From contig RSEH01000335.1 of NCBI GenBank assembly GCA_006503475.1, positions 1-43,906 on the forward strand: a DNA stretch of 43,906 nucleotides. The letters are read 5' to 3'. Shown here piece by piece: positions 1 through 8,130 of the stretch. A program made the translations under genes and the position numbers. This DNA is from Stentor roeselii (Eukaryota > Ciliophora > Heterotrichea > Heterotrichida > Stentoridae). Within the stretch, counting starts at the first letter, position 1, and every line of letters starts with the position of its first letter. The notes under the pieces are model-generated. The model was not told the origin of the DNA, ran no database searches, and was given only the letters and a program-made list of their open reading frames with translations.

Positions 1-413
1 TTAAGATTGAAACTGGATGATGAAGGGTTTTATTAAAGAAGGACTTTAGGATCGTGAAAGGTTTTCGTTCAGGGTGTTATAAGTGAGGATTGATGGAAAT
101 AAGGGAAAAAGTTTTATAAATCAACGTGAATGAATTAAGATTAAATGTTGAATTATATTGAAAATTGTCTGTAATCGTTTTTATTCATAGAAATCAGAAA
201 ATTTCTCATAAATAACTAATTTTCAGCATCACCCTAAAGTAACCTCCTGAAAACACAAGCCTGAATCCCAAAAATGAAAAATCCTCTAAATCCCATCATT
301 CCTCTCAATCCTAAAATCCCAATCTAAACCATTCCCTTATCCTCTATGAAAAACCCTCAAGGATAATCAAATGACTATTTCATTTTCTTATCCAATTCAA
401 CATGCGGATATAA
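1..413. other. Intergenic region with composition switch
   Basis: No supported gene is seen. Roughly the first 180 bases are G-rich and C-poor on the plus strand, while about 230-400 is C-rich and G-poor. Flanks upstream of several starts here are C-rich/G-poor on the coding strand, so the right half fits the 5' flank of the LRR gene. The left half would fit the 5' flank of a minus-strand gene lying just outside the window. That last point is inference. Confidence 0.5.
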
Positions 414-1187
414 ATGGGATCATCATGCATGCACATGAAAGCTACTAAAACCATTCCACTAATCCAAAAAACAAAAGCAGACCCTCGCCGCGAACTTGAA
501 GAAGTAAAGCTTTACTTCGATTCAAACAAATCTTCAATTCACCGCAAGTTGCACCCAATCTACGAAGAAATCTTAAGCACCGGTCAGTACAAGTCCGAAA
601 CTGCAAACTTGAACTTCGTGAACCTTCAGAAGACGAAATCGGGCATGTTACAACAAGTGATGCCTTATTTTCAAAGTGTCAAAATTCTGAAACTATGGAA
701 GTCATCTTTGGGCAGCGAGGGTTTAAAAATAATTTCACAAGAACTGTCTTCAATGGCACTTTTAGAAGTTTTATCTCTTGAAGATAACTCAATCGGCCCG
801 GACGGTTGCATGTATTTGTCGATATCTCTAAGAAAACTTATTAATTTAAGAGAACTTTGGCTTCATATCAATGAAATCGGACCAGTTGGCGCTTCTTGCT
901 TAGCTGATGTTTTGGGAAACCTGAAAAATCTGGAAAAACTGAATCTTGATGAAAACGCGATGGAAAATAAAGGAACTCTTAAAGTGGTTTCAAAACTTAA
1001 AACTATGAAAACGATAAAAACCTTGGGTCTTGCTTTCAACGGGTTGTCAGAAGATGCAGTTTTAAATATCGCCGTGATTCTCGGGTCTCTTTCTTTAGAA
1101 AAACTTGTTCTTACGGGGAATTCCATTTCAGAAGACTCTCATTCTAGGATCTTGACTTTACTTCCTCGGACTTTAATAATATTTTAA
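414..1187 (+). CDS. Leucine-rich-repeat protein (RNI-like)
   Basis: 257 residues. From about residue 85 to the end it is built of leucine-rich repeats of the ribonuclease-inhibitor type, about 28 residues each, with units such as LEVLSLEDNSIG, LRELWLHINEIG, LEKLNLDENAM and LEKLVLTGNSI. The first ~80 residues are basic and charged and match no domain I know. No signal peptide or membrane segment is seen. Such short LRR proteins are protein-binding scaffolds and are common in ciliates, but the partner cannot be told from sequence. The next gene, a DRC12 homolog, starts 21 bp after this stop, so a ciliary role is possible but unproven. The ATG follows TATAA; a second ATG four codons later could also be used. 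Confidence 0.8.
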   Translation: MGSSCMHMKATKTIPLIQKTKADPRRELEEVKLYFDSNKSSIHRKLHPIYEEILSTGQYKSETANLNFVNLQKTKSGMLQQVMPYFQSVKILKLWKSSLGSEGLKIISQELSSMALLEVLSLEDNSIGPDGCMYLSISLRKLINLRELWLHINEIGPVGASCLADVLGNLKNLEKLNLDENAMENKGTLKVVSKLKTMKTIKTLGLAFNGLSEDAVLNIAVILGSLSLEKLVLTGNSISEDSHSRILTLLPRTLIIF

Positions 1188-1208
1188 CACACATTTGATT
1201 GTAATAAC

Positions 1209-1745
1209 ATGTCGGGTAAAAAGAAAGACTCAGGGAAAAAAGACGGTGATGATAAAGCCTTGAAAGATATGAATGACATGTTGTCAGGGCAGATTAGTGT
1301 CTTGAAGTGGAGAATAGGTAAGGGTTACTCAGCAATGGAACAAGAAAAGTCTGACAGGTCAAGAGCCGGTCAGAATGAATGTCGCATGAAACTCAATGAA
1401 ATCACTTTAATGGTCGAGGATGAAGAAAAAAAAGCACTTCAAGTCAATCTTGACATGAAAGAAAGGTATAGGCAGATGATGGATGATAAGGAAGGGAAAA
1501 TTGGAACCTTGGAAGATGAACTGAGAAATGGACAGAAAGAGTTGTCTGATAAGGAAAAGTATATCAGGGACTTTACTAGAAGTAAGGATAAGGAAATTGA
1601 GGATAAAGATAATGAAATCAGGGAACTTAGAAAGAAAATTGATGATATGAGTCAGGAGTTTGCTAGTATGCTTAAGGCTACACTTGATAAGATGCAGGAA
1701 AGGATTGAACTCGCTAATACTCAGTGGGACTCGGATTTAGTTTAG
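1209..1745 (+). CDS. DRC12: DRC12 (CCDC153), nexin-dynein regulatory complex subunit
   Basis: 178 residues, almost entirely coiled coil after a Lys/Gly/Asp-rich start (MSGKKKDSGKKDG). The architecture follows animal CCDC153/DRC12: a basic PPKxKxxGKK-type N-terminus, one long helix, and a C-terminal segment of the form M..(E/K)(F/Y)..(M/I)L...LD.(M/L)......QWD, here MSQEFASMLKATLDKMQERI followed by the terminal QWD. DRC12 is a small coiled-coil subunit of the nexin-dynein regulatory complex, which links outer doublets and controls dynein in motile cilia. Length is close to animal homologs (about 200 residues). It sits 21 bp after the LRR gene and 34 bp before the importin gene. Identification is from memory of the family; coiled-coil similarity can mislead, but the terminal block is specific. 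Confidence 0.75.
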   Translation: MSGKKKDSGKKDGDDKALKDMNDMLSGQISVLKWRIGKGYSAMEQEKSDRSRAGQNECRMKLNEITLMVEDEEKKALQVNLDMKERYRQMMDDKEGKIGTLEDELRNGQKELSDKEKYIRDFTRSKDKEIEDKDNEIRELRKKIDDMSQEFASMLKATLDKMQERIELANTQWDSDLV

Positions 1746-1779
1746 CAAGTTAACATTATTAGCTGTATCTGATAAATCC

Positions 1780-3282
1780 ATGTTCTACGATACGAATCCT
1801 TTCAAACCACCCGGGAACCACTTCCTTTCACCATCAATCTTACAACCCACCGAAGACCAAAACTCGATCCGCTACACAGCAAAAGTTTCACTACGAAGAT
1901 CCAAAAGAAACGAAATAATCCAAAACAAGCGCCGTCAACAAGACCCTTCATCAGCTCCAAAAAAATCATTAGAAACAACTCTTCAAGAGCTCTGCTTGAA
2001 AAGCTTAGACTCCATAAAAACCCTTCGAAGAAAGACTTGTGAAGCGACATTTAACTACTACGATCTTCTAAAATTGTGTCCTAAGATAATCCAGCTTCTT
2101 TCAGCAGGTTTTTCCTTCGCCTCTGAAGAATTAACCTATGAGTTGCTTTGGATTTTCTCTAATCTTGCCCTGGGGCCGCCGATGTTGGTGAATGAAATCA
2201 GTTGCTTTATTCCTCAGTTGGCTCAGTTTGTGTTCAGTGGGAAAAAAACTCTTGCTGAGCAGGCTTGCTGGGTAATTGGAAATCTTTCTTGTGAAAGTAA
2301 TGAAATTAAGAACAGGATTAAAAATGTGCCTTTGTTGTTGCAGGGAATTGTTAATCTGTTGAGCTTGAATGATATTAGTTTGGCTAGTGTGTCGTGTTGG
2401 ACACTGTGTAATTTGATTCGAGGTAACCCTCCTGATTGTTATGAAATTTTAAGGGCTGGAGTTCTATTACCTGCCATCAAAATCTTAAAAAAACCTTTTT
2501 CTACTCAAATAGTTGAATGTCTCTGGCTAGTTTCCTTTTTATCAAACGAGCCAAAAGATGAAGTTCTTTCCCAGCTTTTCTCAGAAGAAAAGCAAGAAAT
2601 CTACAAAAACTACTTAGAATTCGACGATGATAAAATCGTTTTACCAACAGTAAGAATCCTAGGAAACGGTTTCTTACATCAATATAATCTTAATTTCCTA
2701 TTCAAAGATTCAAGTTTTATCATAAGAGTTCTAAAAATCCTAAAAGATCAGGAAAATCAAGTAAAAATCGAATCACTTTGGATGCTTTCAAACATTTTTG
2801 CCAGTGATTACGTCAATATCGCGATGAACTTCGCAGGTGAAGACATAATAAAATCCTTGATTTTTATGTTGAAAGACGAGTCTGATGATTTCAAGTCCGA
2901 AGCAGGAATCGCGATTTATAACTTGTGTGAAGTTTCGGATTCTGCTTATTTTTTACCTGTTGTTGAACTGGGAAAAAGGTTCCTGGTTGAACGCTATTAT
3001 CAAAATATCAACAATATACCAACTTGGGTAGGGTTTAAATTAAGTGGAACTATTGATGTTAATCTTTTGCAGGTTTCACTTGGATTTATTGCACTTTGTT
3101 TGGAAGTTGATTACTTGTCTTTTGATATTAGACAGTTTTTGTTTGATGGAAGTGTGAAAGATGCTGTGGAAGACTGCTGCGTTTCTTTTAGAAAAGCTGG
3201 AGCGAGGACTGAAGATGATTTTACTATTCTCAAGCTTTGTGAGTATATTTTGAACTTGTTTGGGCAGGGGTTATTTTCTTAA
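1780..3282 (+). CDS. Importin-alpha-like armadillo-repeat protein
   Basis: 500 residues. Residues about 30-55 form a basic importin-beta-binding-like segment (RRSKRNEIIQNKRRQQ). Armadillo repeats follow through most of the rest, with importin-alpha blocks such as AEQACWVIGNLSCES, SVSCWTLCNLIRG and IESLWMLSNIFAS. Importin alpha binds classical nuclear localisation signals and hands cargo to importin beta at nuclear pores. The Trp and Asn residues that form the NLS-binding grooves are present in several repeats, though divergent, and the C-terminal third is weakly conserved. It may therefore be a specialised ciliate paralog rather than the general receptor. Strand composition switches several times along the gene (see findings). 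Confidence 0.8.
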   Translation: MFYDTNPFKPPGNHFLSPSILQPTEDQNSIRYTAKVSLRRSKRNEIIQNKRRQQDPSSAPKKSLETTLQELCLKSLDSIKTLRRKTCEATFNYYDLLKLCPKIIQLLSAGFSFASEELTYELLWIFSNLALGPPMLVNEISCFIPQLAQFVFSGKKTLAEQACWVIGNLSCESNEIKNRIKNVPLLLQGIVNLLSLNDISLASVSCWTLCNLIRGNPPDCYEILRAGVLLPAIKILKKPFSTQIVECLWLVSFLSNEPKDEVLSQLFSEEKQEIYKNYLEFDDDKIVLPTVRILGNGFLHQYNLNFLFKDSSFIIRVLKILKDQENQVKIESLWMLSNIFASDYVNIAMNFAGEDIIKSLIFMLKDESDDFKSEAGIAIYNLCEVSDSAYFLPVVELGKRFLVERYYQNINNIPTWVGFKLSGTIDVNLLQVSLGFIALCLEVDYLSFDIRQFLFDGSVKDAVEDCCVSFRKAGARTEDDFTILKLCEYILNLFGQGLFS

Positions 3283-3429
3283 TATGATCAGTTGTTTGGT
3301 AGTGATTAGAGTGGCATAGTTTAATATGTTGATTTGGGTTTGAATATTTACACCCATTAAATAACATCACTTTATGCCTCAAGAATTATTTAAATTTAAA
3401 TTAAGCTACTAGTGTGTAGAACTTATAAA

Positions 3430-4569
3430 ATGGATAAAAAAAAGCTAAAAAGAATCAAGAACATTTCAATCGTATTATTAATTATATGTGGATCGGGTAT
3501 TTCCTTCACATTAAAGAGCTTATTCATAAAAAATTTTTACTTTCCATTCTTTCAAGTTTTTCTGATGTTTTTAGGTGAATCTCTAAGTACCCTGGTATAT
3601 TTAATAGAATGTCTCATAAGAAAACCGAAAACAGCTCAATCATCTTTAACCCCTCTTCCTAGAAATTATTTAATTCTAAAGAAAATCCTAATTTTTTCTT
3701 TGATTTCTATTCTCGACTCTGCAAACGCTTTCCTCGAAGATATTTGTTTAAACAACATGATCGCTTCAGACTTTTTATCCTTAAAAATGACAATAAACTA
3801 TTACATTTTGCTATACAGAGTTGGAATAATAAAGAGAAAAACCTACAAACACCAATATCTGGGTATTTTTATTTTTTCATTAGGAATCATTTGCTTTGTC
3901 CTGTCAAATGCCCTGACTTCAGACAATCAAGGCCGTAAACAACTAGGAATAAGTATCGGTTTAATGTTATTAGCTGAGTTTTTCGGAGCTCTTCACATTC
4001 TCTTCATTGAATATTTCGCTTGGAAGCTAGATTCATCATCTGCTGAAATTTTAACAATAAAATCGGCAGGAGGTTTAATTTTATGTGGAATTCTTTACTA
4101 TCCCCTCTCAGAAACCTTAGGAAAAACCAACGAAAACTTCAGTCTTTCTATCCCTTTACTTCTTTTATTTTCAAAAAGCAACTTAATCATTTTTGTGATG
4201 ATTCTGATATTTTTAATCGGAGTTTATAACTTTATTTTTATTTACCTGCTGAAAGTTTCTGAATCTTTAGCTGTTTGCACAGTGGATTCAGGTAGAATTG
4301 TGATTGTTTCTATAATTCTCGCTATTTTAAATAGCACTGAGTTGATAGCAGTACAGATAATTGCAGCTCTTTGCATTTTTCTAGGACTTAGCATTTATAA
4401 CGAGATACTCATCCTGCCTTTTTGTGGACTTAAACAGTCAGCAAAGACAAGTTTAAAGGAAAACAAGCTGATCAGAAGAAAACGCGAAGAAGGCCGAATG
4501 TGGATCCATCGACTAGTCTTTTTCGCAGAAAGTCAAAACAAAATTTCTGATTTCACATTAAATGACTGA
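3430..4569 (+). CDS. SLC35F6-like multi-pass transporter (DMT superfamily)
   Basis: 379 residues with about ten hydrophobic segments, the drug/metabolite or nucleotide-sugar transporter fold. The segment around ILDSANAFLEDICLNNMIAS, then LKMTINYYILLYRV and YLGIFIFSLGIICFVLSN, has the spacing of the SLC35F6-type motif (a small-residue helix, a conserved gating helix, then QxLGI). The substrate is not predictable; relatives sit in lysosomal, Golgi or mitochondrial membranes. The reading frame is open from a GTG at 3412, but the first ATG is at 3430 in the usual ATAAAATGGA context and is chosen here. The stop is TGA. The next gene starts only 12 bp downstream. Confidence 0.75.
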   Translation: MDKKKLKRIKNISIVLLIICGSGISFTLKSLFIKNFYFPFFQVFLMFLGESLSTLVYLIECLIRKPKTAQSSLTPLPRNYLILKKILIFSLISILDSANAFLEDICLNNMIASDFLSLKMTINYYILLYRVGIIKRKTYKHQYLGIFIFSLGIICFVLSNALTSDNQGRKQLGISIGLMLLAEFFGALHILFIEYFAWKLDSSSAEILTIKSAGGLILCGILYYPLSETLGKTNENFSLSIPLLLLFSKSNLIIFVMILIFLIGVYNFIFIYLLKVSESLAVCTVDSGRIVIVSIILAILNSTELIAVQIIAALCIFLGLSIYNEILILPFCGLKQSAKTSLKENKLIRRKREEGRMWIHRLVFFAESQNKISDFTLND

Positions 4570-4581
4570 TTATTATAATAA

Positions 4582-5109
4582 ATGGATTTCTACTTCACCA
4601 AAGCGAAACCCAAACTACTTGACTACAACCCAATCACACATACAAGTTTTTACAATCAGCCTTCATCTCCCCAGCTGAAAAAAACTCCTGAATCAAAACT
4701 GCAAATTGTCTCTTATCATAATACTTCTCCACATGCCCAGAGACCCACTTCAATAGTCGCGAAAAACCTGTTCTCAAGTCCGAATCCTCCAAAAAGATCT
4801 CCTTCTTTACTGATGACAACTGAAGATAACCCCAGGTACTACAAGACTCGTGCGAAGAGTAAAATTGTCGACCCGATATCTGGAGAGGTGAAAGTTTTCA
4901 GTGTTGAAAGACCGAAAATCGATGGACTTGACGTGAATTCTTTAAGAGACAGGCTGAGGAATGACCTTGATTTTGACTCTTTTCAGAAGTTTAGTGAATT
5001 GAGAAGTAAAAATAAGTCGACTGATAACATTGCTGGGTCTTTAAGGAAAGAAGTGCCTTTTGTTTCTTATGTGAATCCTTTTGTACTGAAGAAAAGTATA
5101 AATAGTTAA
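4582..5109 (+). CDS. Hypothetical protein, Ser/Pro-rich
   Basis: 175 residues, not recognised. The N-terminal 90 residues are low in hydrophobics and rich in Ser, Pro, Asn and Lys, with several SP sites, so probably disordered. The C-terminal half has a more ordered look (LRDRLRNDLDFDSFQKFSEL). No membrane segment or known domain is seen. The start is the first ATG after TATAATAA, 12 bp behind the transporter stop. It converges on the coiled-coil gene at 5188 with a 78-bp gap. The frame is uninterrupted with coding-like composition, so a real gene is likely. Confidence 0.65.
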   Translation: MDFYFTKAKPKLLDYNPITHTSFYNQPSSPQLKKTPESKLQIVSYHNTSPHAQRPTSIVAKNLFSSPNPPKRSPSLLMTTEDNPRYYKTRAKSKIVDPISGEVKVFSVERPKIDGLDVNSLRDRLRNDLDFDSFQKFSELRSKNKSTDNIAGSLRKEVPFVSYVNPFVLKKSINS

Positions 5110-5187
5110 GCATCGCTTAGAGGATGTCTTTAAATAGTAAATATTCTAGAATAATGATTTTAGTTTAGGAGTATCTAGGTACAAGGA

Positions 5188-5922
5188 TTATCTTAATTTC
5201 TTCATATTTAAGAGGATGTTTGAACTTGATCTTGAATGAGTTGGTTTGAGTTTTTCTGGGGAAGAGACTGTTGAGTTCATGTTTTTCTTCTTTCGCATCG
5301 GTTTGAGCTTGGTGATGATTTTTTTTACATTCGAAGGAAAATACTCAAATTTCACTGATTTAATCACATTGCATTTATTCCTTGTTTTCTCTGTCTGGAT
5401 GATTTCACTGTTCACCCTGGAATGAAAGACTTCCTGAGTGGCTTTCAAGTCCTTCTCAGATTCTTCTATTTTCGCTAAAGACGGTTGTTCACTATAACTC
5501 GACTTTCTCAATAAATTGATTTCTGAGTCTTTGACCCTCATCAAGTCTTCTTTCGTTTTAAGTTTTTCTTCTAAGTCAAGTATCTTGCTCTGTAAGTTAA
5601 TGACTTCTCTTTTGAGTTGTTCATTTATTTCATTAAAATTTTTAATTGCTTGATATTGCTGAGTCTCTTCTGGAGCTGGAGTAGAGATGTTGCTGGATTC
5701 GACTTCAGTGTAGTTATTTTCTTCGGAATTTCTTATGAATCTTTTGAACTCAATCAAATTTTTGACCAAGTCTTTGAAATTTTCGAATACTTCATCGGGT
5801 TCGAGCTCTTTCAGCACTTTTGAGTTTTCTTCTGTCATTTCTTCGTTTTCGAGCTCGATGTTTTCTTGGAAGCATTCTGAGAAAAGAGTTTTATATAAAG
5901 AAAGAATAGGTGAATCTCCCAT
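5188..5922 (-). CDS. Coiled-coil protein, unknown function
   Basis: 244 residues, not recognised. An acidic N-terminal part (about 1-70) contains short helical segments. A strong coiled coil lies at about 85-145 (NEINEQLKREVINLQSKILD and following EEKLKTKEDL heptads). A basic, Ser-rich tail with many Lys/Arg (KLKPMRKKKNMN) follows. No membrane segment is seen. The basic tail plus coiled coil would fit a cytoskeletal or basal-body protein, but that is a guess. The start ATG is the first in the frame. Confidence 0.65.
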   Translation of the reverse strand: MGDSPILSLYKTLFSECFQENIELENEEMTEENSKVLKELEPDEVFENFKDLVKNLIEFKRFIRNSEENNYTEVESSNISTPAPEETQQYQAIKNFNEINEQLKREVINLQSKILDLEEKLKTKEDLMRVKDSEINLLRKSSYSEQPSLAKIEESEKDLKATQEVFHSRVNSEIIQTEKTRNKCNVIKSVKFEYFPSNVKKIITKLKPMRKKKNMNSTVSSPEKLKPTHSRSSSNILLNMKKLR

Positions 5923-6356
5923 ATTTTAAATTTTTATTAGAGATTTAAGATGATTAAAACACTTTTTGTACCAGAGGTGATGGGATTAGACTTTTGCATT
6001 AAGAGTTAAAAATTATTGAATCGGTTTAGAAAAAAAAATTCGATTTATTATTCAGGAAATATTTGAAAAGGAGATATTTGAACTAATTGGCTATTTTATA
6101 TAACTTTGAACTTAACACCCTAGCCATAAATGAAAAAAATCTAATCATTCTATTAAACTCATTAAATTAGATTTGAAATTCTACCCTAATCATCAAATAA
6201 CAAAAAAATTTTGGTTTAAATCTAAAAAATCAATAAAATTTATATCTAAACCTCCATTCCTCCTAAAAACTCAAATCTCTACTCAACAACTTTCTAATAA
6301 TTAAAATAATTTCAATATCCATCTAGTCATTCCCAATTCCAACACCTCTCAAATAA
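5923..6356. promoter_or_regulatory. Divergent intergenic region
   Basis: 434 bp between opposed start codons. The left part (to about 6100) is relatively G-rich and C-poor on the plus strand. The right part, especially 6240-6356, is C-rich and G-poor (runs such as CCTCCATTCCTCC). No open frame or RNA gene is recognised. It must carry the promoters of both flanking genes. Confidence 0.5.
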
Positions 6357-7220
6357 ATGGAAACTTGGCAAAAGGTCCTTCTCGGGGGTGGAGTCGTTGC
6401 AGGTTTAGGTTTAATAATCTACAAACTATCAGACGACGGTAAAGACTCTCCGAGCGCCGGAAACCTCTTGCGTGTGGACCAGACAATCACTATTCTGAAA
6501 GACCTGAAAAAGGAGCTGGGGTCTGTTTACATAACAATTTCGACTTTCGCCAATAGTATCATTGAAAGGTCTCAGGGCAGGATCCCGGTGGAAGCTTTGA
6601 AAGAGATTCTGACGACCCAAACTCCCATCCAGTCTTTTATTACGAAGGCAGAGACTAAAGTTTATGAGCTCCATGGAATCACTGAAAGAGACTTGAAAAA
6701 TGCTGTTGATGTTTATGCTAAATCGAATGAAGAAGTGAAAAAACTTATTGAGGAAATGAAACAAAACCTTGAATTTGCGTATAAAGGGATCACTGCTCCT
6801 GATGATACACCTTTGCCTAGCTCGCTGACTCCTGATATGATATTGAAAGTCCTTTTTGAGATTTATGATAGTGGAAAGTACACTACTTATAAACATCTCA
6901 CTGCTATCAAGTCACGTGGAGTAGCTCCAAACCCAAACAATCCTGAGTTTTTAATGGCAATTCAAAACATGGAAACCGAGGCAGAAGAAGAAAAAAGTCA
7001 GATTTTCACCCGACTCGGCCTTGACCAGTTCGAAGATGCTCCAATGGCCTTGCTGAAAAAGGCTCAAACGCGTTTTTCACAGCAAGACCCAGCCTTTAAA
7101 CAAAAGCTTGCAATGATCGAGGAAGAGTACAGTTACTCCATGGGTCTGATAATGGAAGACAAGTTTCCACAGACCGAAGTGCAAAGACTCATAAATAAAT
7201 TCGGCCCGATTGATTTTTAG
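6357..7220 (+). CDS. N-terminally membrane-anchored protein, unknown function
   Basis: 287 residues, not recognised. Residues about 6-23 form one glycine-rich hydrophobic segment (VLLGGGVVAGLGLIIYKL), a signal anchor of the kind seen in proteins tethered to mitochondrial or ER membranes. The rest is soluble, mainly helical and charged. No catalytic motif is seen. The following gene, 21 bp away, encodes PTRH2, which also begins with a short membrane anchor and in animals is an outer-mitochondrial-membrane protein. A shared location is possible but only suggested by position. The start ATG follows CAAATAA. Confidence 0.7.
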   Translation: METWQKVLLGGGVVAGLGLIIYKLSDDGKDSPSAGNLLRVDQTITILKDLKKELGSVYITISTFANSIIERSQGRIPVEALKEILTTQTPIQSFITKAETKVYELHGITERDLKNAVDVYAKSNEEVKKLIEEMKQNLEFAYKGITAPDDTPLPSSLTPDMILKVLFEIYDSGKYTTYKHLTAIKSRGVAPNPNNPEFLMAIQNMETEAEEEKSQIFTRLGLDQFEDAPMALLKKAQTRFSQQDPAFKQKLAMIEEEYSYSMGLIMEDKFPQTEVQRLINKFGPIDF

Positions 7221-7241
7221 TTAGTTAAGAATAGTTTAATA

Positions 7242-7694
7242 ATGATTGAAATCATCTCTCTCGTTATCTTGATTTTATCTGTCGCGTTTATTTATAAGAA
7301 AAAGACTGCAAATCGAGTTGTTCAGCATGTTCAGTTCACTAATGACCTCAAAATGGTCATGGTTGTCAGGACTGACCTCAAAATGGGACATGGAAAAGTC
7401 GCCGCTCAGTGTTGTCATGCTTGTCTTGGACTTTATAAAATCTTACTCAAGAATGACTTGCCTAGGCTTCAGGCATGGGAAGGATCTAATTATAAAAAAG
7501 TTGTTGTTAAGTGTACTACGGAAGATGATATGCTCAGTATTGCTGCTAGTGCAAAAGCCAAGGGTCTAAATTATTACATTGTCCGAGATGCTGGAAAAAC
7601 CCAAATAGCCCCAGGGTCGAAAACGGTTCTAAGTATCGGCCCTGCGATGGAAAGTGAGCTGAAAGAGGTGACGAATCATTTAAAACTCTTATAA
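7242..7694 (+). CDS. PTRH2: Peptidyl-tRNA hydrolase 2 (PTH2 family)
   Basis: 150 residues. An N-terminal hydrophobic anchor (about 3-18) is followed by a complete PTH2 domain: LKMVMVVRTDLKMGHGKVAA (conserved K, R.DL.M..GK.AAQ), QCCHACLGLY, the central KKVVVKC strand, NYYIVRDAGKTQIAPGS (conserved D.G.T...GS) and TVLSIGPA. The enzyme releases peptides from peptidyl-tRNA that dropped off the ribosome. The anchored form corresponds to eukaryotic PTRH2/Bit1 of the outer mitochondrial membrane. Length is typical. The TAA stop ends one base before the stop of the opposing TOM7 gene begins, so the two 3' UTRs must overlap. Confidence 0.95.
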   Translation: MIEIISLVILILSVAFIYKKKTANRVVQHVQFTNDLKMVMVVRTDLKMGHGKVAAQCCHACLGLYKILLKNDLPRLQAWEGSNYKKVVVKCTTEDDMLSIAASAKAKGLNYYIVRDAGKTQIAPGSKTVLSIGPAMESELKEVTNHLKLL

Positions 7695-7859
7695 CTAAAA
7701 TCCTAATAAAGCTCGAAGGTTCGGTTTGGGTTCTGTTGTTAAGCCTAAATATACCAAAGCAGGAATAAAGCCATAGTAAATAGCTCGCTTGGCAATTTCC
7801 CCAGTGCTCTCAAGTTTGCTGGTCAGGTTCTTTTTGAATGCAGCAAAGCTTCTAGCCAT
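7695..7859 (-). CDS. TOMM7: TOM7, mitochondrial import receptor small subunit
   Basis: A 54-residue protein beginning MARSFAAFKKN. It has one tail-side membrane helix with the family signature: human TOM7 reads ..RWGFIPLVIYLG.., and here the segment is RAIYYGFIPALVYLGL, preceded by a short basic amphipathic helix and followed by a Pro-containing tail. TOM7 is a small helix of the outer-membrane TOM complex that modulates assembly around Tom40. The GFIP...YLG core and the length of about 55 residues make the call firm despite the size. The ATG is the first in the frame and the stop is TAG. It is convergent with PTRH2 with no intergenic base. Confidence 0.88.
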   Translation of the reverse strand: MARSFAAFKKNLTSKLESTGEIAKRAIYYGFIPALVYLGLTTEPKPNLRALLGF

Positions 7860-8130
7860 ACTTATTTATTACGATATTCTCTAAACTACACAGATTGAAT
7901 CACTGAGAATTAGAAAAGATTTAATAATGCTTCAAGGTATTGAAAGTTTTTATATTAAATCTCAAGTTGACCTTTAAAAGGTTTAAATTTTTTTTACTGA
8001 GGTTTGAAGGGTAATTTTTATTTTTACTTCAGATGTTTTGAGCTGAAGGAGATAAGAATGTCTTTTGAAGTTTTTAGAATATTTTTCAGTAGGTTTTTCA
8101 TTTTCAAGATTAACGATTAATAATTGTTAA

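Noticed and set aside
3412-3429. Upstream GTG start for the transporter
   Set aside because: Eukaryotic context; the first ATG at 3430 is in the usual ATAA-ATGGA setting.
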